Source: Streptomyces sp. R33 (GTDB lineage Bacteria; Actinomycetota; Actinomycetes; Streptomycetales; Streptomycetaceae). Taken from it: DNA of 64,000 nucleotides. The notes beneath the pieces were generated by a model. The model had not been told where the DNA came from, did no database searches, and was given only the letters and a program-made list of their open reading frames with translations. Location: NCBI RefSeq assembly GCF_041200175.1, contig NZ_CP165727.1, positions 992,001-1,056,000 on the forward strand, given 5' to 3'. Position numbers and translations under genes: made by a program. Below, piece by piece: positions 1 through 7,839 of the stretch (position 1 is its first letter; each line of letters begins with the position of its first letter).

Positions 1-249
1 GCTCTGGCCCGGATCCAGGACGCTCAGCGGGACGCGCTGCGCGTACGGGACGTCGCGACCCCGCTGGCGCAGTGCGCCGTCGCCGCCCCGGACGACCTGC
101 TGGGCGAGGCCCTGGACGGGCTGCGCCCGGGGACCGGGCTGCCGCTCCTGGTGGTGGACGGGGGCCGGCTGGTGGGGATCGTCACCGCGAAGGACATCAG
201 CCGGCTCGTGCAGCGGCAGACGCTGCGCGGCCGCCGGGAGCCCGAGTGA
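1..249 (+). CDS. C-terminal end of a CBS-domain protein (probably a site-2 protease), partial
   Basis: The reading frame is open from base 1 and stops at TGA 247-249, giving the last 82 residues. It reads as the end of a CBS domain: the stretch VRDVATPL opens the repeat, and VVDGGRLVGIVTAKDISRLV is the usual beta-strand and helix ending of a CBS module. In Streptomyces this combination, with a QxxALRVRDV lead-in, is common at the C-terminus of Rip3-like site-2 zinc proteases, where the CBS pair senses ligands beside the membrane protease. The protease part lies outside the window, so that assignment is inference. Only the CBS ending is seen. Confidence 0.75.
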   Translation, partial: ALARIQDAQRDALRVRDVATPLAQCAVAAPDDLLGEALDGLRPGTGLPLLVVDGGRLVGIVTAKDISRLVQRQTLRGRREPE

Positions 250-331
250 GGCGGTGGCCGCCGGGGGCGGCGGCTGCGGCGGTCCGGCTCCGAGCGCGGC
301 TTCGGGTGTGCGGCGTGACAATGGGGGTGCG

Positions 332-1072
332 ATGACGTACATAGCCGTGAGCGCGTTGAGCCATGCCGGGCTGGTACGGGACCACAACGAGGACAGCCTC
401 GTCGTCGGGCCGTGGACGCTGTGCGCCGGTGTGACCCGTAATCCGCAGACGCTCGTGTTCCCGACGGGCTCGCCGCTCGTCGTCGCGGTCGCCGACGGGA
501 TCGGCGGACAGCCTGCCGGCGAGGTGGCGAGCGCGCTGGTAGCCCGCCAACTCGCGATGCTCGGGCCCTCCTTGGACAGCGAGGGAGCCGTCCGCGAGGC
601 GCTCGTCCTGTGCAACCAGGCGGTGTACGCGGCTGCCGACAGCGATGCGCAGCTGGCCACCATGGGCACCACGGTCGCGGGTGCCGTCGTACTGGAGGAC
701 TCGCTGATCTCCTTCAACGTCGGCGACAGCAGGGTGTTCGACGCCACGGCGGAGGAGCTGCGGCAGCTGAGCGTGGATGACAATCCGCCCCTGGAGCCGG
801 GGCAGCGCACCACGTCGCTGCTGACCCAGGCACTCGGGGGCGCCCGCCGGCGCAGCGCGATCACGCCGCACGTCTCGACGGAGCCGCTGTCCGCCGGAGC
901 CCGCTACCTGGTGTGCTCGGACGGGCTGACGGACCCGGTGGCGCCCGAGGAGCTCGACGAGCTGCTGCGGGTGCACGACGACGGCAAGGCCGCGTTCGAG
1001 CTGTGGAAGGCCGCCATCGATGCCGGCGGCCCCGACAACATCACGCTGGCGCTGGTCAGGATCGGCGCCTGA
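332..1072 (+). CDS. PP2C-family Ser/Thr protein phosphatase
   Basis: A 246-residue soluble PP2C (PPM) phosphatase. The metal-binding and catalytic motifs occur in order: VRDHNEDS near residue 15, ADGIGG near 58, GDSRVF near 130, SDGLTD near 195 and GPDNIT near 235. Each contributes the Asp or Gly residues that hold the two metal ions. Such enzymes remove phosphate from Ser/Thr proteins, often opposing a PknB-type kinase. I chose ATG 332 because upstream in-frame starts would add a Gly/Ala-rich extension not found in the family, and the PP2C fold begins at MTYIAVSALS. It has no membrane segment and no partner kinase next to it. Confidence 0.9.
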   Translation: MTYIAVSALSHAGLVRDHNEDSLVVGPWTLCAGVTRNPQTLVFPTGSPLVVAVADGIGGQPAGEVASALVARQLAMLGPSLDSEGAVREALVLCNQAVYAAADSDAQLATMGTTVAGAVVLEDSLISFNVGDSRVFDATAEELRQLSVDDNPPLEPGQRTTSLLTQALGGARRRSAITPHVSTEPLSAGARYLVCSDGLTDPVAPEELDELLRVHDDGKAAFELWKAAIDAGGPDNITLALVRIGA

Positions 1073-1091
1073 GGGGTGCCGTCAAGGTCCC

Positions 1092-1898
1092 CTAGCGACC
1101 CGTGCGGCGGGGCTTTCCGCCCTTGCCACCCTTGGCGCCGCCCTTCGCCCCGCCCTTCGCCCCGCCGGAGGCGCCGCGCGGGTTCTTGCCGCCCGACTTG
1201 CCGGCCGTGGGCTTGCGCCCTGCGCCGGCCGCTTCGGGGCGCTTGCGCTGCTTCGGCTGCGGCGGGGTCGGGGCGCCGCGGCCGCGCGTGCTGTTGACGG
1301 TCCGGCCGCGCACGATCCCGATGAACTCCTCGACCAGGTCGGTGGGTTCGCCGTCCGGGAACGACAGCGCGACCCGGGACTCGGGGGCGTTCGTGACCGT
1401 CCGGTACGTGAGGTCCTTGCGGTGGTGCAGCCGCGCGAGGGACTGCGGGACGACGAGGACGCCGATCCCGGCCGCCACCAGCTCGATCGCGTCCGCCGTC
1501 GTGGCGGGGCGATCGAGCGCGGGCCGCCCGGGCAGGCTCTCCCAGTCCAGCGTGTCGTCGAGGGGGTGCAGCACGATCTCGTCGGCGAGGTCCTCGGTGG
1601 ACACCTCCTCCACGGCGGCCACGATGTGGTCCTTCGGGACCACGACGACCGTGTTCTCGGTGTAGAGGGGGATGGCGGCCAGGCCCGTCCGGTCGATCGG
1701 CAGCCGCACGAACCCGGCGTCGGCGTCGCTGCCCCGCAGCATGTCGGGGGCTTCGGCGGCGGACACCTGGAGGAGGGTCAGCGGGACGTCGGGCAGGCGC
1801 TCGTTCCAGATCCGCACCCACTTGCCGGGCGTCACCCCGGGGACGTACGCCAGCCGGAACGAAGGAGATGCCGAGGGAGATGCTTCCGAGCCTGTCAC
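1092..1898 (-). CDS. LysR-type substrate-binding domain protein with basic tail, no HTH
   Basis: A 268-residue protein with GTG start at 1898. Residues about 12-195 match the periplasmic-binding-like effector domain of LysR regulators (FRLAYVPGVTPGKW, and VAAGIGVLVVPQSLARL near the end). There is no N-terminal winged helix-turn-helix. The last 70 residues are a low-complexity basic tail of Lys, Gly, Pro and Arg, with GGAKGG repeated. That tail could give non-specific DNA or RNA binding, which is inference. It is divergent from the DUF5997 gene with under 60 bases between them, an arrangement I recall as common in Streptomyces. Ligand unknown. Confidence 0.85.
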   Translation of the reverse strand: MTGSEASPSASPSFRLAYVPGVTPGKWVRIWNERLPDVPLTLLQVSAAEAPDMLRGSDADAGFVRLPIDRTGLAAIPLYTENTVVVVPKDHIVAAVEEVSTEDLADEIVLHPLDDTLDWESLPGRPALDRPATTADAIELVAAGIGVLVVPQSLARLHHRKDLTYRTVTNAPESRVALSFPDGEPTDLVEEFIGIVRGRTVNSTRGRGAPTPPQPKQRKRPEAAGAGRKPTAGKSGGKNPRGASGGAKGGAKGGAKGGKGGKPRRTGR

Positions 1899-1956
1899 CC
1901 GGCCAGGTTACCGGCCGTGGTCAGAAGTAGCGCACACGCTCGATACTCTTGACCCC

Positions 1957-2361
1957 ATGACGTCGCACAAGACCACCCAGACCATGAAGCCCGCCACCGC
2001 GGCGAAGAAGCTGGGTGTGTACCTCGAAGCCACCCCCGCTGAGTTCCAGGAGGGGGTCGTGACCCGCAGCGAGCTGAACGCGCTGCAGGCCGAGCCGCCC
2101 CAGTGGCTGCAGGATCTGCGACGGTCCGGCCCGCACCCCCGGCCGGTGGTCGCGGCCAAGCTCGGCGTCTCGATCGCCGGTCTCGCGCGCGGCGGGGTCA
2201 CCGAGGCCCTCACCACGGAGCAGATCGACGCGCTGAAGCAGGAGAACCCGGAGTGGCTCCAGAAGGAGCGCACCACCCAGGCCGAGGTCCGCAAGGAAGC
2301 GGTCCGCATCAAGGAGAAGCACGCGGAGCGCGCAGAGCGGACCCAGCGGTCCGACTCCTGA
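1957..2361 (+). CDS. DUF5997 family protein
   Basis: A 134-residue protein beginning MTSHKTTQTMKPATAAKKLG. I recognise the family as DUF5997, an actinobacterial family of unknown function. It is rich in charged residues. The middle (AAKLGVSIAGLARGGVTEAL and ALKQENPEWLQ) looks like short helical DNA-binding or protein-interaction segments, and the C-terminus is a charged helix rich in Glu, Lys and Arg. No membrane segment or signal peptide. The ATG follows closely on a TA-rich hexamer (about 1942-1949), so the transcript may be nearly leaderless. It shares its promoter region with the LysR-type ligand-binding gene on the other strand, and a functional link is possible but unproven. Confidence 0.85.
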   Translation: MTSHKTTQTMKPATAAKKLGVYLEATPAEFQEGVVTRSELNALQAEPPQWLQDLRRSGPHPRPVVAAKLGVSIAGLARGGVTEALTTEQIDALKQENPEWLQKERTTQAEVRKEAVRIKEKHAERAERTQRSDS

Positions 2362-2467
2362 CCGGCGTGCGCCGCGGGCGCCGCCGATGCCCCGAAGTGC
2401 CCCGTCCCGGGCCGATCGGGTAGAGATCACCGGAATGCGGACGGCGCGCCGCGGGCAGAGCTGCGGG

Positions 2468-3154
2468 GTGATCTCGCAACTCCTCGCCAAGTTCCGGCGC
2501 CCCGGCGCACTCGTCTTCTCGGCCGACTTCGGCTCGACGTCCCGGTGGGTCGCCGGGCGGTCCTGGGCCTATCCCGACGGCGGTCCGGTCAATCCGGGCG
2601 ACAGCAAACTCGATCATCTGACCGACGATCCCGCCTACAGCCGCAGCGGGACCTTCCGCGCCACCCGGCGGCCGGACGGCAACTGGGACACCGGCCTGCT
2701 GACCACCGAGGGCAGCGACGAGGGGTTCCTGCTGCGCGCGGAGGACGTGCTGGAAGCCCGGGTCCGATTGCCGGAGGCGGCCGGCGCCTGGCCCGCGATC
2801 TGGACCTGGCGGGACGGCGGCCAGGAGGTCGACGTCTTCGAGTACCACCCCGACAACCCGGACCTGCTGGAACTCTCCAACCACGTCCGGGGCGGCGGAT
2901 CGCACTACTTCCGCGACGCCGCCGTCCAGCCCGGCGCATGGGTCGACCTCAAGGTCAAGTTCGGTGCGAACTCGGTCGTGTGGTGGGTCAACGGCACCCG
3001 CGCGTACGCCGACCGCAGCGGGGTGGGCCGGCGCTGGCGGGCGTACATCATCGTGAACCTGTCGGTGAGCGCGGGCCGCTACCACCCGGCCCCCGACCCG
3101 GCCGTCTCCGAGATGTCGTACGAAGTCTCCGACCTCCGCGTCTACCGCTCCTAG
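2468..3154 (+). CDS. Glycoside hydrolase family 16-like (beta-glucanase fold) protein
   Basis: About 228 residues from GTG 2468. The centre carries QEVDVFEYHPD, which contains the ExDxxE catalytic pattern of GH16 enzymes. It is flanked by LEARVRLPEAAGAWPAIWTW on one side and a jelly-roll ending (WVDLKVKFGANSVVWWVNG) on the other. GH16 enzymes cut beta-1,3/1,4-glucans or related polymers. No signal peptide is evident, so the protein may be cytoplasmic, which is odd for the family. The start is uncertain: ATG at 2435 or 2387 would add residues without family character, and no candidate has a good ribosome site. Its TAG stop overlaps the convergent hemerythrin stop by four bases. Confidence 0.75.
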   Translation: MISQLLAKFRRPGALVFSADFGSTSRWVAGRSWAYPDGGPVNPGDSKLDHLTDDPAYSRSGTFRATRRPDGNWDTGLLTTEGSDEGFLLRAEDVLEARVRLPEAAGAWPAIWTWRDGGQEVDVFEYHPDNPDLLELSNHVRGGGSHYFRDAAVQPGAWVDLKVKFGANSVVWWVNGTRAYADRSGVGRRWRAYIIVNLSVSAGRYHPAPDPAVSEMSYEVSDLRVYRS

Positions 3155-3831
3155 CCGTGCCCCACCGCCGCCGCCAGGCGCTCTTCCAGCCGTCGGAAGT
3201 TGCGCTCCCCGACCGCGCGCCAGATCACCCGGGGCGCCAGCGGCAGGTGCGCCATGATCAGTATCTGCTCCCCCGGGTCCGCGTCCTTGAGGATCATCCC
3301 GAGGACGGTGAGGAGCCTGCTCTTGGGCAGGGCGGCGCTGGCCGCGTCGCCGATCTCGTCCCACTCCGCCTGCGACACCACTGCCGGGACGAGCGGCAGC
3401 GCCTCGCGTTCCTCCTGGTCGAAGTGTTCCCCGACGGCCTGCGACACCTGCTCGAGCGCGGCGGCCAGCTCCTCTCCCCGGGCGCTCGCCCCGCCGGCCG
3501 TCCACGGCCCGAGGAGGGCGTCCGCCCGTTCGAGGCGGGCCGCCAGGTCGGCGTGCTGGACCCGCATGCGCTTCCACAACTCGCTTTGCCCGGGCGCGCG
3601 TTCGGCCAGCTTGGGCCACAGCAGCCGGGCCTCGACCTCGTGGTGGTGGTGCAGGGTGTCCAGCAGCAGCGCCACCCGGTCGGCGACCAGCCTGACCTGC
3701 GCGCGGCTCCCGTGGCGCACCCCGCGCACCCGGCCCGCCGCCTCCCGGAACTCACGCCGGAACATCCGGTGGACCACCACCATGTCGTGCGTGGTGATCG
3801 GTTTCCCCTGGTTCTCCATCGACGTCGACAT
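3151..3831 (-). CDS. Hemerythrin-domain protein
   Basis: A 226-residue all-helical protein starting MSTSMENQGKPITTHDMVVV. His and Glu residues are spaced as in a four-helix hemerythrin bundle: an early H in the first helix, HHHHEVEARLLWPKL, a further VQHADL, and EHFDQEEREALPLV. These would bind a di-iron centre that senses or carries oxygen, NO or other oxidants. The C-terminal third (about residues 165-226) lies beyond the bundle and is not recognised. ATG 3831 has a GGGGTCA ribosome site at good spacing; an upstream in-frame start would add proline-rich sequence. Convergent with the GH16-like gene. Confidence 0.85.
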   Translation of the reverse strand: MSTSMENQGKPITTHDMVVVHRMFRREFREAAGRVRGVRHGSRAQVRLVADRVALLLDTLHHHHEVEARLLWPKLAERAPGQSELWKRMRVQHADLAARLERADALLGPWTAGGASARGEELAAALEQVSQAVGEHFDQEEREALPLVPAVVSQAEWDEIGDAASAALPKSRLLTVLGMILKDADPGEQILIMAHLPLAPRVIWRAVGERNFRRLEERLAAAVGHG

Positions 3832-3940
3832 CGCCCGTGACCCCCGTCCTGGTGGGATTACCGGGTTCCAGCGTGGGGGCCGGCCAGCCGTCTCCACCAG
3901 GGGCGCACGACGGCGCTCCAGCGCCCCCGGGGAGCCTGGT

Positions 3941-4702
3941 CTACACCAGGGTGCGGACTCTCTGGTCGCCGAGGTCGTAGCGGGCGGCGACGACGGCCAG
4001 CTTGCCGGTGGCCATGCGGCGGGCGATGTCGGATTCGGCGGCGAGCCGGTCGCGGGTGCGCCGGGCGTGCGCGTCGATGGTGGCGGCGATACGGGCCTCG
4101 CCCTGCTGGCCGTGGTCGATGGAGGGCCGGATCTGGTCGGCCAGGTACTGGATGTGCGCGGGCAGCTGCTCGCCGGTCTCGTCGGCGTGGACGGCGGCGC
4201 GGACCGCCCCGCAGGACTGGTGGCCGAGGACCAGCACCAGCGGTATCTCGAGTTCCAGCGCCCCGTACGCGACGCTGCCGAGCACGGCTTCGTCGAGCAC
4301 CTCGCCCGCGGAGCGCACCGTCAGGAGGTCGCCGAGTCCCTGGTCGAAGACGAGCTCCGGCGGGACGCGGGAGTCGATGCAGCCGAGGACGATCGCGAAG
4401 GGGTGCTGGGCCCGGGTGAGTTGGAGCCGTACGGACGGCGACTCGTGCGGGTGCTCCTGGTGGTACGTGCGCCAGCGCCGGTTCCCGGCGGTCAGCCGGC
4501 GCAGGGCCTCCTCCGGGGAGACGGGCCGCCCGGCGGTCTCCGGCGCGATGGGTGCAGGAGCGGGAGCCGGGGCGGCGGAGGCGGTGAAGGCGGAACCGAG
4601 GGTGAGGACGGACCCGACGGCCGCCGAACCCGCCACGGCGGCGCGGAGCAGGCCGCGACGGCTGGGCGAAGGGGCCTCGACTGTCTGCGTGTTCGAATAC
4701 AT
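3941..4702 (-). CDS. Beta-class carbonic anhydrase with Tat signal
   Basis: A 253-residue zinc enzyme that interconverts CO2 and bicarbonate. The beta-class active site is clear: GCIDSR supplies the first Cys and the Asp-Arg dyad, and GHQSCG supplies the zinc His and second Cys. The N-terminus has SRRGLLRA followed by a hydrophobic stretch and an AxA-like cleavage region, a twin-arginine signal, so the enzyme is probably exported folded. ATG 4702 is chosen because it sits just before the Tat motif; an upstream start would place 34 extra residues before it. An Ala/Pro spacer follows the signal. It faces the GNAT gene divergently. Confidence 0.92.
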   Translation of the reverse strand: MYSNTQTVEAPSPSRRGLLRAAVAGSAAVGSVLTLGSAFTASAAPAPAPAPIAPETAGRPVSPEEALRRLTAGNRRWRTYHQEHPHESPSVRLQLTRAQHPFAIVLGCIDSRVPPELVFDQGLGDLLTVRSAGEVLDEAVLGSVAYGALELEIPLVLVLGHQSCGAVRAAVHADETGEQLPAHIQYLADQIRPSIDHGQQGEARIAATIDAHARRTRDRLAAESDIARRMATGKLAVVAARYDLGDQRVRTLV

Positions 4703-4870
4703 CGCGGGACCGTAACCCGGCGTCCGGGCCACCCGGCCGGGCGAGGGCAGGAATGGCGGGATGCCCGCCCGGATCCGGCCGAAACGAACCACGCCGAGAT
4801 ACACGTCTCAGCCTGTGGACGGCCGAGCCCCGCCGGGGGCACCGCACGCCCGGCGAGGACAATGGGCGCC

Positions 4871-5377
4871 ATGCGTATTCGAGCAGTGCACACCGATGAA
4901 CTGCCCCTGCTCCAGGCCATCGAGAGAGCGGCCGGGGAATGCTTCCGCGGCATCGGCATGCCGGAGATCGCCGACGACGAACCGCTGCCGCTCGACGAAC
5001 TCGCCCGCTACCAGCGGGCCGGACTGGCCTGGGCCGCGGTCACGGAGGCCGATGCTCCGCTGGCCTACCTCATCGCCGACCGCGTCGACGGCAACCTCCA
5101 CATCGAGCAGGTCTCCGTGCATCCGGACGGCGCGCGCCGCCGCATCGGCCGGTCGCTGCTGGACCATCTGGCGGCCCGGGCGGCAGCCGAGTCCATACCG
5201 GCGCTGACCCTCACCACGTTCGAGGACGTCCCGTGGAACGCCCCGTACTACGCCCGCTGCGGTTTCGAGCGCCTCGCCGACGGGGAGCTCAGCCCTGGCC
5301 TGAAGGACATCCGCGACCGCGAAGCGGAACACGGCCTGGACCGCTGGCCGCGGATCTGCATGCGCCGGGTCCTGTGA
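4871..5377 (+). CDS. GNAT-family N-acetyltransferase
   Basis: A 168-residue GNAT protein. The acetyl-CoA-binding part is at about residues 75-110: IEQVSVHPDGARRRIGRSLL gives the beta4 strand and the R/Q-x-x-G-x-G/A loop. The later PWNAPYYARCGFERL is the usual C-terminal beta-alpha ending. The substrate cannot be told from sequence; similar small proteins acetylate amino acids, aminoglycosides or protein N-termini. GAGGA at 4855-4859 supports ATG 4871. ATG 4862 is in frame but only two bases from GAGGA. A hairpin follows the gene at 5395-5418. Confidence 0.88.
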   Translation: MRIRAVHTDELPLLQAIERAAGECFRGIGMPEIADDEPLPLDELARYQRAGLAWAAVTEADAPLAYLIADRVDGNLHIEQVSVHPDGARRRIGRSLLDHLAARAAAESIPALTLTTFEDVPWNAPYYARCGFERLADGELSPGLKDIRDREAEHGLDRWPRICMRRVL

Positions 5378-5394
5378 TGTGCGGGACGGGGGTG

Positions 5395-5418
5395 GAGGTC
5401 CGCGGGTGCGCGGACCTC
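5395..5418. terminator. Hairpin between convergent genes
   Basis: A perfect 10-base-pair inverted repeat, GAGGTCCGCG at 5395-5404 and CGCGGACCTC at 5409-5418, with a GGTG loop. It lies between the ends of the GNAT gene (+) and the SHOCT gene (-). There is no T-tract, as is usual for Streptomyces terminators, and it could act in both directions. Confidence 0.7.
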
Positions 5419-5453
5419 GTCACCCCGTCGCGCTGACGCTTCGGACGGCGCGG

Positions 5454-5753
5454 TCAGACGGGGCCGTCCTTGCCGTCGAGACGGGTGCGGCCGAACTGTT
5501 CGTCGAGGACCGACAGCCGGCGCCAGTACTCGTCCTCGTCGATCTCGCCGGTGGCGAACCGGCGGCCCAGGATCGCGATCGGCGATTTCTCGCCGTACGA
5601 GCCGCGGGTCGCGGCCCACGGTCCGCGCGGGCCGCGGCCGCCGCGCCACACCGTACGGCGCAGGACCGTGACGACGCCGAAGACGACGGCCGCCCAGATC
5701 AGCGGGACGAACAGGATCCACGGGCCGGGCCCGTCGTACGCCAGGGTGTTCAT
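5454..5753 (-). CDS. SHOCT-domain membrane protein
   Basis: A 99-residue protein. Residues about 12-33 form one membrane helix (WILFVPLIWAAVVFGVVTVL). The C-terminal 35 residues are a SHOCT module (ILGRRFATGEIDEDEYWRRL), a short motif found at the ends of many bacterial membrane proteins and thought to mediate oligomer formation or chaperone-like contacts. The N-terminus probably faces outside and the Arg/Gly-rich loop and SHOCT module lie in the cytoplasm. It lies just downstream of the two-component pair on the same strand with about 130 bases between, so co-regulation is possible. Confidence 0.88.
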   Translation of the reverse strand: MNTLAYDGPGPWILFVPLIWAAVVFGVVTVLRRTVWRGGRGPRGPWAATRGSYGEKSPIAILGRRFATGEIDEDEYWRRLSVLDEQFGRTRLDGKDGPV

Positions 5754-5882
5754 CTCGGTTCAGCTCCTCGGAAGGGGTTGCCTTGTCACTTCCGAGACTC
5801 GCCCCGGGAGGGTGCCCGGGTCGTCGTACGGCCGGCGGCAGTCCGGGTACGACCGCGGGAGTAGCCCACCGCGGAAGCGGCT

Positions 5883-6548
5883 TCAGCCCAGCCAGCCGGG
5901 CCTGACCAGCCCCGACTCGTACGCCAGCACCACCAGCTGGGCCCGGTCCCGCGCGCCGAGCTTGATCATGGCCCGGCTGACGTGCGTCTTCGCGGTCAGC
6001 GGGCTGACCACCAGCCGGCGGGCGATCTCCTCGTTGGACAGGCCGAGGCCCACCAGGGCCATCACCTCGCGCTCCCGCTCGGTCAGCCGCTCCAGCTCCG
6101 CCGCCGCCTCGGGCACTTTCGACCGGGCCGCGAACTCCGCGATCAGCCGGCGCGTGACCCCGGGCGAGAGCAGCGAGTCTCCCGCCACCACGGCCCGTAC
6201 GGCACGCAGCAGTTCCTCCGGCTCCGTGTCCTTGACCAGGAAGCCGGACGCGCCGGAGCGGATCGCCTCGAAGACGTACTCGTCGAGCTCGAAGGTGGTC
6301 AGCATGACCACCCTCACCGCGCTCAGCCCCGGGTCCCCGGTGATCGTGCGGGTGGCGGCCAGGCCGTCGAGCACCGGCATCCGGATGTCCATCAGGGCCA
6401 CGTCCGGGCGTAGTTCGCGCGCCAGCCGGACGGCCTCGGCCCCGTCGGCGGCCTCGCCCGCAACCTCGATGTCCGGCTGCGCGTCGAGCAGCGCACGGAA
6501 GCCGGCCCGCACCAGTGCCTGGTCGTCGGCGAGCAGTACGCGGATCAC
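5883..6548 (-). CDS. LuxR/NarL-type response regulator
   Basis: A 221-residue response regulator. The receiver domain (residues 1-120) has the acidic pair in LLADDQALVRAGF, the phospho-acceptor Asp in DVALMDIRMPVLDG, the switch Thr in VVMLTTF and the Lys in FLVKDTEPEE. The C-terminal part has a NarL/FixJ helix-turn-helix (LTEREREVMALVGLGLSNEE, then VSPLTAKTHVSRAMIKL). The GTG start overlaps the stop of the upstream kinase in GTGA (6545-6548), so the two are translationally coupled. The target genes are unknown; the dyad at 7784-7803 upstream of the kinase is a candidate self-operator. Confidence 0.95.
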   Translation of the reverse strand: MIRVLLADDQALVRAGFRALLDAQPDIEVAGEAADGAEAVRLARELRPDVALMDIRMPVLDGLAATRTITGDPGLSAVRVVMLTTFELDEYVFEAIRSGASGFLVKDTEPEELLRAVRAVVAGDSLLSPGVTRRLIAEFAARSKVPEAAAELERLTEREREVMALVGLGLSNEEIARRLVVSPLTAKTHVSRAMIKLGARDRAQLVVLAYESGLVRPGWLG

Positions 6549-7726
6549 GAGTTCTCCTCGGTTCCCAGCGGGAGCCGGGCCAGTACCCGGAAGCCGCCGT
6601 CCGGCCGGGGGCCGGCCTCGATGGTGCCGCCCTGCGCGGCGGCGCGCTCGCGCATCCCGATCAGGCCGGTGCCGCTGCCGCCGGCGTCGCCGCCGGTGGC
6701 CGGCCCGTCGTCGTCCACGCGCAGTTCGAGCACGCCGGGCGGCCGGGCGATACGGATCCTGGCGGTCCGGGAGCCCGAGTGGCGCACCACGTTGGTGAGC
6801 GCCTCCTGCAGGATCCGGAACGCGGCGAGATCCGTGCCCGGCGGCAGCCCCCGGGCTGCGGCCTCCCCCTCCACCGAGACGGTGAGCCCGGCCGAGGCCG
6901 CCTGGTCGACCAGTTCGGGGAGCCGGCCGAGCCCGGGGGCGGGTGTGCGGGGTGCCTCGCCGGGGGCGCGCAGGGTGTTCAGGACCTGCCGGACCTCGCC
7001 GAGCGCCTCCTTGCTGGCCGCCTTGATGGTGGTGAGCGCCGTACGGGCCTGCTCGGGGTCCGTGTCGAGCAGGGCCAGGCCCACGCCCGCCTGCACGTTG
7101 ATCACGGAGATGCTGTGGGCCAGTACGTCGTGCAGCTCCCGGGCGATCCGCAGCCGCTCCTCGTCCACCCGGCGCCGTTCGGCTGCCTTCCGCTCGGCCC
7201 GGTCGCGGGCCCACTGCTCCCGGCGTACGCGGACGACCTCGGACGCGGCGAGTACGGCGATCGCCCAGGCGGTGACGCCGCCCTCGGTCCCCCACGGCGC
7301 CGGGCCGTCGCCGGGCGGCGGGAGCCAGCGGTACAGCCAGTGCCCGATGAGCAGATGGCCGGCCCACAGGGCCCCCACCGCGCCCCAGGCGGCGTAGCGG
7401 TGTCCGGCGACGACGGCGGCGAAACAGGCCAGGGCGACACTGATGAAGACGGGGCCGTAGGGGTATCCGCCGGCGAGGTAGGCCAGCGTGACCGCGCAGA
7501 CGCCGTACACGACGGGCACCGGGTACCGGTGCCGCAGGAGCAGCAGGGCCGGCCCGAGGAGCAGCAGGAGCCTGCCGAGCGCGCCGACCGGCTCCCGGTC
7601 GGGCTGGAGGTGGTGGACCCACCCGGTGGACGCCTGCGTGAACACGGCCACGAGCAGCGAGGACCGCCAGGGCAGCCGCCCGGCGCCCGTGCGCTCCGCC
7701 CAGTACTCCCGCCGCCGCTCCGCCAT
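6545..7726 (-). CDS. DesK-like sensor histidine kinase
   Basis: A 393-residue membrane kinase. The first half has about five to six hydrophobic segments with short loops, so there is no large extracellular sensor. The dimerisation and phospho-acceptor region is HisKA_3 type, with His in RIARELHDVLAHSISVI (about residue 200). The ATP-binding part contains FRILQEALTNVVRHSG (N box) and GTGLIGMRERAAAQGG (G box). This is the usual partner of NarL-type regulators in Streptomyces. It is cotranscribed with the response regulator through a 4-base overlap. The signal is not indicated, but these kinases often respond to membrane or cell-wall stress. Confidence 0.94.
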   Translation of the reverse strand: MAERRREYWAERTGAGRLPWRSSLLVAVFTQASTGWVHHLQPDREPVGALGRLLLLLGPALLLLRHRYPVPVVYGVCAVTLAYLAGGYPYGPVFISVALACFAAVVAGHRYAAWGAVGALWAGHLLIGHWLYRWLPPPGDGPAPWGTEGGVTAWAIAVLAASEVVRVRREQWARDRAERKAAERRRVDEERLRIARELHDVLAHSISVINVQAGVGLALLDTDPEQARTALTTIKAASKEALGEVRQVLNTLRAPGEAPRTPAPGLGRLPELVDQAASAGLTVSVEGEAAARGLPPGTDLAAFRILQEALTNVVRHSGSRTARIRIARPPGVLELRVDDDGPATGGDAGGSGTGLIGMRERAAAQGGTIEAGPRPDGGFRVLARLPLGTEENS

Positions 7727-7783
7727 GCGGCCACGCTAGACCGCCGGGGGCGCCGTCGTCGTCCGCCGGGCGGGCCGATCGGG

Positions 7784-7803
7784 CGTACTCCCGGTGGAGT
7801 ACG
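7784..7803. promoter_or_regulatory. Palindrome upstream of the two-component operon
   Basis: CGTACTCC (7784-7791) and GGAGTACG (7796-7803) form a perfect 8-base inverted repeat around CGGT. It lies 58 bases upstream of the kinase start and after the end of the beta-lactamase-like gene. It could be the operator bound by the response regulator or a short terminator hairpin. A related half-site, CGGGAGTA, occurs upstream of the SHOCT gene (about 5852-5861), which favours the operator reading. Confidence 0.45.
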
Positions 7804-7839
7804 TACACCGCGTGGGGCGGGCCTGCGGTCTTGGACCGG

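Noticed and set aside
3200..5377. A 725-residue plus-strand open frame
   Set aside because: Only the GNAT part from 4871 has family character. The rest is the complement of the hemerythrin and carbonic anhydrase genes.
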